The position numbers and the translations under genes were made by a program. From positions 1 through 64,000 of the forward strand of contig NZ_JADBGG010000005.1 in NCBI RefSeq assembly GCF_014873765.1: a DNA stretch of 64,000 nucleotides, given 5' to 3'. How positions within the stretch are numbered: the first letter of the stretch is position 1; every line of letters starts with the position of its first letter. The DNA is from Desulfomicrobium macestii. GTDB taxonomy: Bacteria > Desulfobacterota > Desulfovibrionia > Desulfovibrionales > Desulfomicrobiaceae. The notes beneath the pieces were generated by a model, which was not told the DNA's origin, did not search any database, and was given only the letters and a program-made list of their open reading frames with translations. Shown here one piece after another: positions 1 through 7,896 of this stretch.

Positions 1-470
1 ACCGTAGGGGCGGCCCTGCGTGGCCGCCCTTCTTCGCCCTGCGTGACCACCCTGGCACCCCAGGTCCTGAAATCGGACCGGGGCGGAACGAAGAGGGCAG
101 GCACGCAGGCCTGCCCCTACGCCAATCGAACGTCATGATTTACCCATTTCCAACAATCCACACACCGTAGGGGCGGCCCTGCGTGGCCGCCCTTCTTCGC
201 CCTGCGTGGGCACCCTTCTTCGCCCTACGTGGCCACCCTGGCACCCCAGGTCCTGAAATCGGACAGGGGCGGAACGAAGAGGGCAGGCACGCAGGCCTGC
301 CCCTACAACGATCAAACGCCACGGTTTACCCATTTCCAACAATCCACACACCGTAGGGGCGGCCCTGCGTGGCCGCCTTTCTTCTGCCCTACGTGGCCGC
401 CCCTGCACCCCAGGTCCTGAAATCGGACAGGGGCGGAACGAAGAGGGCAGGCACGCAGGCCTGCCCCTAC
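1..470. repeat. Tandem array of REP-like palindromic pairs (BIME-like), three copies
   Basis: Three related units begin at about 1, 164 and 350. Each opens with a GTAG foot followed by a hairpin (stem GGGCGGCC, loop CTGCGT, at 8-29 in the first copy). Each closes with a second hairpin (stem GGGCAGGC, loop ACGCAG, at 95-116) and the inverted foot CTAC (117-120). The spacer after the first two units is also repeated. The middle unit has about 20 extra bases, a partial internal duplication. The loops are reverse complements while the stems differ in a paired manner, as in REP/BIME elements. No protein is supported here. The array may continue upstream of the window. Confidence 0.85.
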
Positions 471-643
471 AACGTGTCGTCTTGGCAAACACACCGCACC
501 CACACAACGTATCGCATTGCAAAACACCTCGCGCCACCACGCAACGATTTTCCAATTTTGCAAATCACCGCCAAAAACAAGACAAGCGCCCCTCTCTTTG
601 CTAGGTTCCGCGCAGTCAAACACCATGTCGCGGAGGAACACCC
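471..643 (+). other. Upstream region of the glutamine synthetase gene
   Basis: About 170 bases between the repeat array and the glutamine synthetase start. It is comparatively A/C-rich and carries no convincing reading frame. I looked for a sigma-54 type -24/-12 element and for a strong sigma-70 promoter and found neither. The only clear signal is the ribosome binding site GGAGGA at 632-637, just before the ATG at 644. Confidence 0.4.
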
Positions 644-1990
644 ATGCCCGAATTTCCCATCTTCAACTGCAAGAATTCCGACGATGTCGTCAAAGCCGTG
701 CGTGAACACAGGATCGAATTGGTCCAGTTCTGGTTCGTGGATGTGCTTGGAACCTTGAAAAGCTTCCAGGTCCTGCCCGGCGAACTGGAGGCGGCCTTCG
801 AGGAGGGCATGGGTTTCGACGGCTCCTCCCTGGAAGGATTTTGCAGAATTGAAGAAAGCGACATGATCGCCATCCCGGACCCGGCTACCTTTCAGCTGGT
901 CACCTGGCGGCAGACAGCCGCACCCATCGCGCGCATGTTCTGCGACATCCTGGAACCAAACGGCACCCCCTTTGCCGGAGACAGCCGTCATTGCCTGAAA
1001 CGGAACCTGCAGGCCGCGGCGAGCAAGGGCTATTCCTTCTATGTCGGCCCGGAACTGGAATTCTTTCTGTTCGAGAGCTCGACGTCTCCCAAGCCTCTCG
1101 ACGCGGGCGGCTATTTCGACGCCCCGCCCCTGGATCTGGCCGGGGACATCCGCCGCGAGATCATATCCTGCCTGCGTTCCATGGGCATTCCCGTTGAATA
1201 CGGGCATCACGAGGTCGCGCCCAGCCAGCACGAACTGGCCCTGCGCTACGCCGACGCCCTCAAGATGGCGGACACGGCCATCACCTACCGCGTGGTGGTC
1301 AAGGAAATCGCGCGCCAGAACGGTTGCTACGCCTCCTTCATGCCAAAGCCTCTATACGGCGAAAACGGCAGCGGCATGCACGTGCATCAGTCACTGTTCA
1401 AAAACGGACGCAATCTTTTCTACGATGCCGACGGAGATCATCACCTGAGCCGTGAGGCCAAGGCCTATATCGCGGGACTGCTCACGCACTGCAGGGAGTT
1501 CACGGCCATCACCAACCAGTGGGTCAACTCCTACAAGCGCCTCGTGCCCGGCTTCGAGGCCCCGACCAACATCGCATGGGCCCGGCGCAACCGCTCCACT
1601 CTGGTCCGCGTGCCCATGTACAAGCCCGGCAAGGAAGCCGCCACCCGTGTGGAGCTGCGATCTCCGGACCCGGCCTGCAACCCGTACCTGACCTTTGCCT
1701 GCATGCTCGCCGCCGGTCTCAAGGGCATCGAGGAAAACTACACGCTGCCGGCGCCCGTGGAAGAGGACATCTACGTCATGACGGCGGGCCAGCGCAGGGA
1801 CCGCGGCATCGGCAGCCTCCCCGGCAGCCTGGAGACGGCCCTCGAGGCCCTGGAAGGCAGCACCCTGATCCGCGAAGCCCTGGGCGAGCACATCTTCACC
1901 AAGTTCGTGGAAAACAAACACATCGAATGGGATCAGTACCGCTCGCAGGTGACGAATTACGAGTTGGAAAAGTACTTACCTCGCTTGTAA
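644..1990 (+). CDS. glnA: Type I glutamine synthetase, GSI-alpha-like
   Basis: Makes glutamine from glutamate, ammonia and ATP in the cytoplasm. The 448-residue protein has the GS beta-grasp motif GMGFDGSS, the metal and glutamate motif GPELEFFLF, the NGSGMHVHQSL loop, NRSTLVRVP, and the active-site ELRSPDPACNPYL. The C-terminal part reads EEDIYVMT and GIGSLPGSL, as in Bacillus-type GSI-alpha. The adenylylation tyrosine motif NLYDLP of GSI-beta enzymes is absent, so control by GlnE-type adenylylation is unlikely. The ATG has a GGAGGA ribosome site. A perfect hairpin follows the stop within five bases. A glutamate-polyamine ligase of the same fold is possible, but all core GS motifs are intact. 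Confidence 0.9.
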   Translation: MPEFPIFNCKNSDDVVKAVREHRIELVQFWFVDVLGTLKSFQVLPGELEAAFEEGMGFDGSSLEGFCRIEESDMIAIPDPATFQLVTWRQTAAPIARMFCDILEPNGTPFAGDSRHCLKRNLQAAASKGYSFYVGPELEFFLFESSTSPKPLDAGGYFDAPPLDLAGDIRREIISCLRSMGIPVEYGHHEVAPSQHELALRYADALKMADTAITYRVVVKEIARQNGCYASFMPKPLYGENGSGMHVHQSLFKNGRNLFYDADGDHHLSREAKAYIAGLLTHCREFTAITNQWVNSYKRLVPGFEAPTNIAWARRNRSTLVRVPMYKPGKEAATRVELRSPDPACNPYLTFACMLAAGLKGIEENYTLPAPVEEDIYVMTAGQRRDRGIGSLPGSLETALEALEGSTLIREALGEHIFTKFVENKHIEWDQYRSQVTNYELEKYLPRL

Positions 1991-1994
1991 GAAA

Positions 1995-2032
1995 ATGGGT
2001 CCTATAGGTCATATACGACCTATAGGACCCAT
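1995..2032. repeat. Perfect 16-bp inverted repeat with 6-base loop
   Basis: Left arm ATGGGTCCTATAGGTC (1995-2010), loop ATATAC, and a right arm that is its exact reverse complement (2017-2032). It lies between the glutamine synthetase stop and the next gene. No T-run follows, so it is not a standard intrinsic terminator, although it could stabilise the mRNA end. The arm contains the near-palindrome CCTATAGG, which recurs inside the next gene at about 2408-2435. Confidence 0.9.
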
Positions 2033-2049
2033 AGTAAGAATGCTGCGCC

Positions 2050-2619
2050 ATGACGCAGCACTTTATTTCCAAACACGGCGCCTACGAAGAGCTTCTTTCC
2101 TACCGCAAGGCTGTCATTGTCTATGACGGCACGGTGTGCTTCTGTGAGCGGTTCATGCACAGGCGGGACCGCACCGTGGACCAGATGGTCCAAGCGGCGC
2201 GGTCGGGCAAGCAGAACATCATCGAAGGCTGCATGGCCTCGGCGACTTCGAAGAAAAGCGAGATCAAGCTGATCAATGTTGCCCGCGCCAGCCTGGAAGA
2301 ACTGCTCGAAGACTACCGCGACTACTTGCGCATACGCGGACAAACGCTCTGGCATAAGTCCAGCGAACAGGCCCTGTACGTCCGCAAACTCGGCAGCCAA
2401 AAAAATACGTCCTATGAGACCTATAGGTCCTATATTCAAACCCGCCCGCCCGAAACCGTCGCCAACATCCTCGTCTGCCTCATCCACCAGACCAACTACC
2501 TGCTCGACCGCCAAATCAGGCAGCTCGAAAAAGCCTTCGTCGAAGACGGGGGCCTGTCCGAACGCATGACCCGCGCCCGTCTCAAGAACCGCATTGGCCA
2601 ATCCGAAAACGGCTTTTAA
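2050..2619 (+). CDS. Four-helix-bundle protein of the 23S-rRNA intervening-sequence/Avd-like superfamily
   Basis: A 189-residue helical protein. Its core (QMVQAARSGKQNIIEG, then NVARASLEELLEDYRDYLR) matches what I know of the four-helix-bundle family found in 23S rRNA intervening sequences, related to the Avd proteins of diversity-generating retroelements. The C-terminal part has the motif TRPPETVANIL and an NYLLD helix. In the middle, residues near 120-130 read SYETYRSY, encoded by CCTATAGG-type repeat DNA. No reverse transcriptase or variable repeat is nearby, so it is not a retroelement here. There is no clear ribosome site, and the start lies 18 bases after the inverted repeat. Biological role unknown. 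Confidence 0.75.
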   Translation: MTQHFISKHGAYEELLSYRKAVIVYDGTVCFCERFMHRRDRTVDQMVQAARSGKQNIIEGCMASATSKKSEIKLINVARASLEELLEDYRDYLRIRGQTLWHKSSEQALYVRKLGSQKNTSYETYRSYIQTRPPETVANILVCLIHQTNYLLDRQIRQLEKAFVEDGGLSERMTRARLKNRIGQSENGF

Positions 2620-2634
2620 CCCGTCCTGCGGACC

Positions 2635-2785
2635 AAATGGTCCGACCTTTTCCCTCTTTTTCCACCAACCGGGTTGACACCTGAGCCTTACTTGGGCAGA
2701 AAGGTCCTACCATTTGCGAGTAAAAAGCTCTTCAACGCCATTTTTTACCCGTTTTTGCGCAAAATATCACCAAAAGGTACTACCA
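2635..2785 (+). promoter_or_regulatory. Promoter region with three FadR/GntR-type operator-like sites
   Basis: The pattern GGT-NNN-ACC occurs three times before the regulator gene: GGTCCGACC at 2639-2647, GGTCCTACC at 2703-2711 and GGTACTACC at 2776-2784. The first two are flanked by AAAT and CTTT in opposite orientation, giving related sites on opposite strands. The third overlaps the ribosome binding region. A TTGACA -35 box lies at 2674-2679, with only a weak -10 match. TGGT-NNN-ACCA is the usual half-site arrangement for FadR-family regulators, so autoregulation of the gene at 2786 is a reasonable inference. Confidence 0.65.
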
Positions 2786-3550
2786 ATGACCACCTCTGAA
2801 CCCCTCTTCTTTCCGGCCAAGGCCGGACGCGCCAGCGAAGACGTCGCTTTGCAGATCGAAGCTGCCATCCTGGCCGGGCGACTGGCGCCCGAAGAGCGCC
2901 TGCCCAGCGAACGCGAGATGCAGCAACAGTTCGGCACCGGACGCGGCGCAATCCGCGAGGCCCTGCGGGCGCTCAAGCAAAAAGGGCTCCTGGACATCCG
3001 CAAGGGAGTCAAGGGCGGAGCCTATGTGTGCAAGGTCGGCATGGTCAGCATCGGGGAGTCCTTGGCCCTCTTTCTCAAGCAGCACGATGTCGCGCCTTCG
3101 GCCCTCATCGAATTTCGCGAGAGCGTGGATCAGACCCTGGTCCTGCTGGCCATTGCCCGGGGCTCGGCCGAAGCCAAGCGGACCCTGGTGGCCATGGCCG
3201 AAGAGTTCGAGGCCTGCCTGCGGCAGGACGAGCACGACGCCGACAGGATCGGGCATCTGGACCGGGACCTGAACCTGACTCTGGCCGGCATGGCCGCCAA
3301 CCCGATTTTCGAGTGGATCATGCAGGCGCTGCAACGCGGCTTCAGCTCCCATGACTACACCCTTTACGACACGCCAATGTACCGCGAGCGCACCGCCGCC
3401 AACTGGGCCGAGACCGCCCGCGCCATTGCTGAAAACGACCCCCTGCGCGCCAGAAGCCTCATCGGCTACCATTACGCGATGCTCAGGTCCTGCCTGAACG
3501 AGCGCGCAGCGGCGTCTTCCTCCCCCCGTGTTTCGCCCGACGATTCCTAA
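2786..3550 (+). CDS. FadR-subfamily GntR transcriptional regulator
   Basis: The N-terminal winged helix includes RLPSEREMQQQFGTGRGAIR, typical of GntR proteins. The C-terminal part (residues about 95-235) is an all-helical FCD ligand-binding domain with metal-binding-type residues (HLDRDLN and a later GYHYAML). Likely a repressor or activator of the choline genes that follow 33 bases downstream. I prefer the ATG at 2786 (254 residues) over an in-frame TTG at 2714, because the longer form would translate across two operator-like sites and its extra N-terminus is unlike the family. Most proteobacterial choline clusters use the TetR regulator BetI, so a FadR-type regulator is a variation. The ligand is unknown. 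Confidence 0.85.
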   Translation: MTTSEPLFFPAKAGRASEDVALQIEAAILAGRLAPEERLPSEREMQQQFGTGRGAIREALRALKQKGLLDIRKGVKGGAYVCKVGMVSIGESLALFLKQHDVAPSALIEFRESVDQTLVLLAIARGSAEAKRTLVAMAEEFEACLRQDEHDADRIGHLDRDLNLTLAGMAANPIFEWIMQALQRGFSSHDYTLYDTPMYRERTAANWAETARAIAENDPLRARSLIGYHYAMLRSCLNERAAASSSPRVSPDDS

Positions 3551-3583
3551 AGCGGGGCAACCCTCATCTTATAAGGATATTAC

Positions 3584-5242
3584 ATGAAGTTCTATGATTA
3601 CATCATTGTCGGTGGCGGTTCCGCCGGCAGCGTCCTGGCCAACCGTTTGAGCGCCAATCCCAAAACCAGCGTCCTGGTCCTCGAAGCGGGCCTGCCCGAC
3701 TTTCGCCTTGATTTCCGCATCCACATGCCCGCTGCCCTGACCTATCCCCTGGCCGGAAAGACCTACAACTGGTGGTACGAATCCGAGCCGGAACCGCACA
3801 TGCACAACCGGCGCATCTATCAGCCGCGCGGCAAGGTGCTCGGCGGGTCAAGCTGCATCAACGGCATGATCCACATTCGCGGCAATGCCATGGACTTCGA
3901 AAAATGGGCGCGCGAAAAGGGCCTTGAGAACTGGGATTACGCCCGCTGCCTGCCCTACTTCAAGCGCTTCGAATACCGGCTCAAGGGCACGGACGAATAT
4001 CAGGGCGGCGCGGGCCCCCTGTATCTGACCAGCCCGGATTGCGACAACCCGCTCTTCGACGCCTTTTTCCAGGCCGTGCAGGAAGCCGGGTATCCTCTGA
4101 CCGACGTCAATGGCTACCAGCAGGAAGGCTTCGGCAAGTTCGACCGCACCACCTATCGCGGCCGACGCTGGAACGCCGCCAGGGCCTACGTCCATCCCGT
4201 CAAGAGCAGGCGCAATCTGACCGTCAAGTGCAAGGCCACGGCCCATCGCATCCTCTTTGAAGGCACCCGCGCCGTGGGCGTCGAATACGAGCGCCTGGGC
4301 CGCATGCACCGCGTCAACGGCGGTGAGATCATCAGCTGCGGCGGGGCCATCAATTCCCCGCAGCTCCTGCAGCTCTCCGGCATCGGCAACGGGGCTCAGC
4401 TGCGCGAACTGGGCATCCCCGTGGTCCACGACCTGCCCGGCGTTGGCGAGAACCTGCAGGACCACCTGGAGCTCTATGTGCAGTACGCCTGCACCAAGCC
4501 CGTCAGCATGTTCCCGGCCCTCCAGTGGTGGAATCAACCCTGGATCGGCCTGAAATGGCTCTTCGGCCAGACCGGCGAGGCGGCCACCAACCATTTCGAG
4601 GCCGGCGGCTTCATTCGCGGCAACGATCAGGTCGAATACCCGAACATCCAGTATCACTTCCTGCCCATCGCCATCCGCTACGACGGCTCATCTCCCAACG
4701 AGGGCCATGGCTATCAGGTTCACGTCGGACCCATGAACACCGACGTGCGCGGCCGTGTGAAGATCAAAAGCGCTGATCCCAAGGAATACCCGTCCATCCT
4801 GTTCAACTACCTGTCCACGGAACAGGAGCGCAAAGACTGGGTCGACGCCATCCGCCTGACCCGCAAGATCATGACCCAGCCCGCCTTCGACAGCTTGCGC
4901 GGACGGGAACTGGCTCCGGGCGAGGACGTACAGACCGACGAGGAGATCCTCGATTTCGTGGCCCGCGAAGGCGAGAGCGCCTATCATCCGAGCTGCACCT
5001 GCAAGATGGGCTACGATGACATGGCCGTGGTCGACAACGAGCTGCGCGTACATGGCGTGCAGGGACTGCGCGTGGTCGACGCCTCAATCATGCCCTACGT
5101 GACCAACGGCAACATTTACGCCCCGGTGATGATGATCGCCGAGAAGGCGGCGGACATGATCCTCGGCAACACGCCGCTGGCGCCCGACACCGCCCCCTTC
5201 TACCGCCACGGAGGCAAGGCCTCGGCCAAGGAGAAGAAATGA
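3584..5242 (+). CDS. betA: Choline dehydrogenase (GMC oxidoreductase)
   Basis: FAD enzyme oxidising choline to betaine aldehyde, passing electrons to the respiratory chain. The 552-residue protein starts with the dinucleotide fold IIVGGGSAGSVLA and ends the FAD strand with VLVLEAG. It has GKVLGGSSCINGM and the PROSITE-like segment GGAINSPQLLQLSGIG. The catalytic His region is YHPSCTCKMGYD, and the C-terminal segment GNIYAPVMMIAEKAADMI is of the form I recall from Gram-positive BetA proteins. Ribosome site AAGGA precedes the ATG. The stop overlaps the BetB start by four bases (ATGA), implying coupled translation. Confidence 0.9.
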   Translation: MKFYDYIIVGGGSAGSVLANRLSANPKTSVLVLEAGLPDFRLDFRIHMPAALTYPLAGKTYNWWYESEPEPHMHNRRIYQPRGKVLGGSSCINGMIHIRGNAMDFEKWAREKGLENWDYARCLPYFKRFEYRLKGTDEYQGGAGPLYLTSPDCDNPLFDAFFQAVQEAGYPLTDVNGYQQEGFGKFDRTTYRGRRWNAARAYVHPVKSRRNLTVKCKATAHRILFEGTRAVGVEYERLGRMHRVNGGEIISCGGAINSPQLLQLSGIGNGAQLRELGIPVVHDLPGVGENLQDHLELYVQYACTKPVSMFPALQWWNQPWIGLKWLFGQTGEAATNHFEAGGFIRGNDQVEYPNIQYHFLPIAIRYDGSSPNEGHGYQVHVGPMNTDVRGRVKIKSADPKEYPSILFNYLSTEQERKDWVDAIRLTRKIMTQPAFDSLRGRELAPGEDVQTDEEILDFVAREGESAYHPSCTCKMGYDDMAVVDNELRVHGVQGLRVVDASIMPYVTNGNIYAPVMMIAEKAADMILGNTPLAPDTAPFYRHGGKASAKEKK

Positions 5243-6714
5243 CCGAAAAAATGATGCACATAGACGGCCTCTGGACCCGCGCCCAATCGACGACCACACG
5301 GGACATCATCAACCCTTTCGACCAGGGCGTCATCGCGACCGTCTCGGAAGGGGGGCGCGCGGATGCCCGTGACGCCATCGATGCGGCGCGGCGCGCCTTC
5401 GACCGTGGCCCGTGGTCGAGGACCACCGGACCGGAGCGCGGGCGCAAGCTGCTGCTCCTGGCGGACCTGATCGAACGCGACACCGAGGAACTGGCCAGGC
5501 TTGAGACCCTGAACACGGGCAAAACCCTGGAGGAGAGCCGCTGGGACATGGCCGACATCGCGGGCATCTTCCGCTACTACTCTGGGCTTGCGGACAAGGA
5601 CGGGGGCGAGGTCATCGCGTCCCCGGTCCCGGATTCCACGAGCATCGTGGTTCGCGAGCCCGTGGGGGTCTGCGGCCAGATCTCGCCCTGGAACTATCCC
5701 CTGCTGCAGGCCGCCTGGAAGCTTGCTCCGGCGCTGGCCGCCGGGTGCACCGTGGTCATGAAGCCAAGTGAAATCACGCCCCTGACCAGCATAAAAGTCA
5801 CCGAACTGTGCGCGGAGGCCGGATTTCCGGAGGGCGTGGTCAATCTGGTTCTCGGGCCCGGCGCCACGGTGGGCGCGGAACTGGCCGAGAACCCCGATGT
5901 GGACCTCATCTCCTTCACCGGCGGCATCGAGACCGGCAAGACCATCATGCGCGCGGCGGCGGCAAACGTGAAAAAGGTCGCCCTTGAGCTTGGCGGCAAG
6001 AATCCGAACATCATCTTCGACGACGCCGACTTCGACACGGCCCTGGACTACATTCTGAACGGCGTGTTCTTCCACGCCGGACAGATCTGTTCCGCCGGAG
6101 CCCGAGTCATGCTGCAGGAGGGCATCCACGACCGCATGGTTGAGGCCCTTGCAGACCGCATGGCCAAGATCCGCTTGGGAGACGGCATGACGGACGGCAC
6201 CCAGATGGGGCCGCTCATCTCGGCCGCGCACCGCGACAAGGTGGAAAGCTATATCGGCATCGCCCGCGAGGAAGGGGCCCGGCTGAGGCTGGGCGGAAAG
6301 CGTCCGGCCGATCCGGCCCTGGCCAATGGCTTTTTCGTGGAACCGACCCTGTTCACGGAGTGCGCAAACGACATGCGCATCGTGCAGGAGGAGGTCTTCG
6401 GACCGGTCATCACCGTGGAGCGCTTCAGCACCGAAGACGAGGCCCTTGCCCGGGCCAACAACACCATCTACGGCCTGTCCGCCGGATTCTGGACCCGCGA
6501 CCCCGACCGTATGCGGCGCATGTCGGCGGGCCTGCGCTTCGGCACGGTCTGGGTCAACGACTTCAACGTCTATTTCACCCAAGCGCCCTGGGGCGGATAC
6601 AAGCAGTCCGGCCTGGGCCGGGAGCTCGGCCGCATGGGCCTTGAGGAATACACGGAAGTCAAACACATTTTCCAGAACCACAACGCACGCCCGATCCGCT
6701 GGTTCGGCGTGTAG
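5239..6714 (+). CDS. betB: Betaine-aldehyde dehydrogenase
   Basis: NAD(P)-dependent enzyme of the aldehyde dehydrogenase superfamily, converting betaine aldehyde to glycine betaine. The 491-residue sequence has PWNYPLLQAAWKLAPALAAG, the catalytic Glu in ALELGGKNP, and the nucleophilic Cys in FFHAGQICSAG. The C-terminal PWGGYKQSGLGRELG is typical of betaine aldehyde dehydrogenases. It overlaps betA by four bases and is followed 64 bases later by the choline/betaine binding protein, so the three genes very likely share a transcript. Confidence 0.92.
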   Translation: MTEKMMHIDGLWTRAQSTTTRDIINPFDQGVIATVSEGGRADARDAIDAARRAFDRGPWSRTTGPERGRKLLLLADLIERDTEELARLETLNTGKTLEESRWDMADIAGIFRYYSGLADKDGGEVIASPVPDSTSIVVREPVGVCGQISPWNYPLLQAAWKLAPALAAGCTVVMKPSEITPLTSIKVTELCAEAGFPEGVVNLVLGPGATVGAELAENPDVDLISFTGGIETGKTIMRAAAANVKKVALELGGKNPNIIFDDADFDTALDYILNGVFFHAGQICSAGARVMLQEGIHDRMVEALADRMAKIRLGDGMTDGTQMGPLISAAHRDKVESYIGIAREEGARLRLGGKRPADPALANGFFVEPTLFTECANDMRIVQEEVFGPVITVERFSTEDEALARANNTIYGLSAGFWTRDPDRMRRMSAGLRFGTVWVNDFNVYFTQAPWGGYKQSGLGRELGRMGLEEYTEVKHIFQNHNARPIRWFGV

Positions 6715-6778
6715 CACGCAGGGCCGGGATGTCCCGGCCCCGCATCAGCGACCCTTTCATCTCAACAAGGGAGTATCC

Positions 6779-7732
6779 ATGACCATCGCCACACTCAAAA
6801 AAACCATCCCCGTCCTTGTCCTGCTTCTGGCCCTCTTCACCGCCCCGGCTCAGGCGAGTCGCGACGATGTACGCATCACCAGCGTCGGCTGGACCGACGT
6901 CACCGTTACCAGCGAACTGGCCGTGGCCATCCTGCAGAGCCTCGGCTACTCCTCCTCCAACATGATGACATCCCTGCCCATCTGCTATCAGGCCCTGGCC
7001 ACCGGCGAAGCCGACGTGTTCCTTGGCAACTGGATGCCGTCCATGGAAAGCGTGGCCCGGCCGCATTTCGACTCCGGCAACGTGATCCAGCTCGTGCCGA
7101 ACATGACCGGGGCGAAATACACCCTGGCCGCTCCGGCCTATGTCGTGGACGGAGGAATCAAGGATTTCAAGGACATCGCCAAATACGGCGACAAACTGGA
7201 ATGGAAGATCTACGGCATCGAGGAAGGAAACGACGGCAACGACATCATCCAGTCCATGATCGACACGAACATGTTCGGCCTTGGCAAGTTCGAGCTGGTC
7301 GCATCCAGTGAATCCGGCATGCTGGCGCAGGTGCAGTCCTTCATGCGCGAAAAGAAATGGATCATTTTTCTGGGCTGGTCCCCGCACAGCATGAACGAGA
7401 AGATCGACATGCGCTACCTGACGGGCAGCACGGATGAGACCTTCGGTCCCGACGACGGCACGGCCACGGTCTACACCAACGTGCGCAAGGGTCTCCCCGA
7501 GGACATGCCGAACGTGGCCCGCTTTCTCAAAAACTACGTCGTCCCGGTCGGCATGATGAACTCGATCATGGTCACCATGCACGAAAGCCCCGAGATGAAG
7601 GCCCGCGACGCCGCTCTCGACTGGGTGGCGGCCCATCCCGAAATGGCGCCCAAATGGCTTGAAGGCGTCACCACCAAGGACGGCAAGCCAGGACTTGCCG
7701 CCTTCATGACCGTTCTTGAAGCCAGGAAGTGA
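6779..7732 (+). CDS. ChoX-like choline/glycine-betaine ABC transporter substrate-binding protein
   Basis: A 317-residue periplasmic binding protein. A signal peptide covers roughly residues 1-27 (VLVLLLALFTAPAQA). The mature part begins with VRITSVGWTDVTVTSELA and contains GEADVFLGNWMPSME, characteristic of the OpuAC/ChoX family. Aromatic residues expected for a quaternary-ammonium cage are present (WM, GWSPH). GGGAG-like ribosome site before ATG 6779. No permease or ATPase gene follows: a hairpin and an opposing gene come next, so it must work with a transporter encoded elsewhere. Choline or betaine is the likely ligand from context. Confidence 0.85.
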   Translation: MTIATLKKTIPVLVLLLALFTAPAQASRDDVRITSVGWTDVTVTSELAVAILQSLGYSSSNMMTSLPICYQALATGEADVFLGNWMPSMESVARPHFDSGNVIQLVPNMTGAKYTLAAPAYVVDGGIKDFKDIAKYGDKLEWKIYGIEEGNDGNDIIQSMIDTNMFGLGKFELVASSESGMLAQVQSFMREKKWIIFLGWSPHSMNEKIDMRYLTGSTDETFGPDDGTATVYTNVRKGLPEDMPNVARFLKNYVVPVGMMNSIMVTMHESPEMKARDAALDWVAAHPEMAPKWLEGVTTKDGKPGLAAFMTVLEARK

Positions 7733-7738
7733 ACGCAA

Positions 7739-7792
7739 GCGTGGCAAGCCGGTCCCGGCCATCATTGGATGCCTGGGACCGACTTGCCACGC
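7739..7792. terminator. Long stem-loop between convergent genes
   Basis: An 18-bp stem with one mismatch: arms 7739-7756 and 7775-7792, inner bases GGTCCC/GGGACC. It begins six bases after the binding-protein stop and lies between two convergent genes. No long T-run follows on either strand, so it may act as an mRNA-stabilising end or a factor-assisted terminator. Confidence 0.6.
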
Positions 7793-7896
7793 TTCATTCC
7801 AGACTATTTTGCGCCGTTACCCGTCGTCACGCCGCGTCAGGCTACCGTCATCTTCCAGCGCTTCAAATGCTTCCCAAATATCCCGCGACTTAGCTG

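Noticed and set aside
471-640. Possible sigma-54 promoter before glutamine synthetase
   Set aside because: A TGGCA is present but the GC element at the required spacing is missing.
133-641. Several overlapping open frames inside the repeat array
   Set aside because: They are arginine/proline-rich translations of the palindromes, lack ribosome sites and repeat with the DNA copies.
2050-2619. Diversity-generating retroelement based on the Avd-like protein
   Set aside because: No reverse transcriptase, template repeat or variable repeat is found nearby; the protein fits the wider four-helix family.
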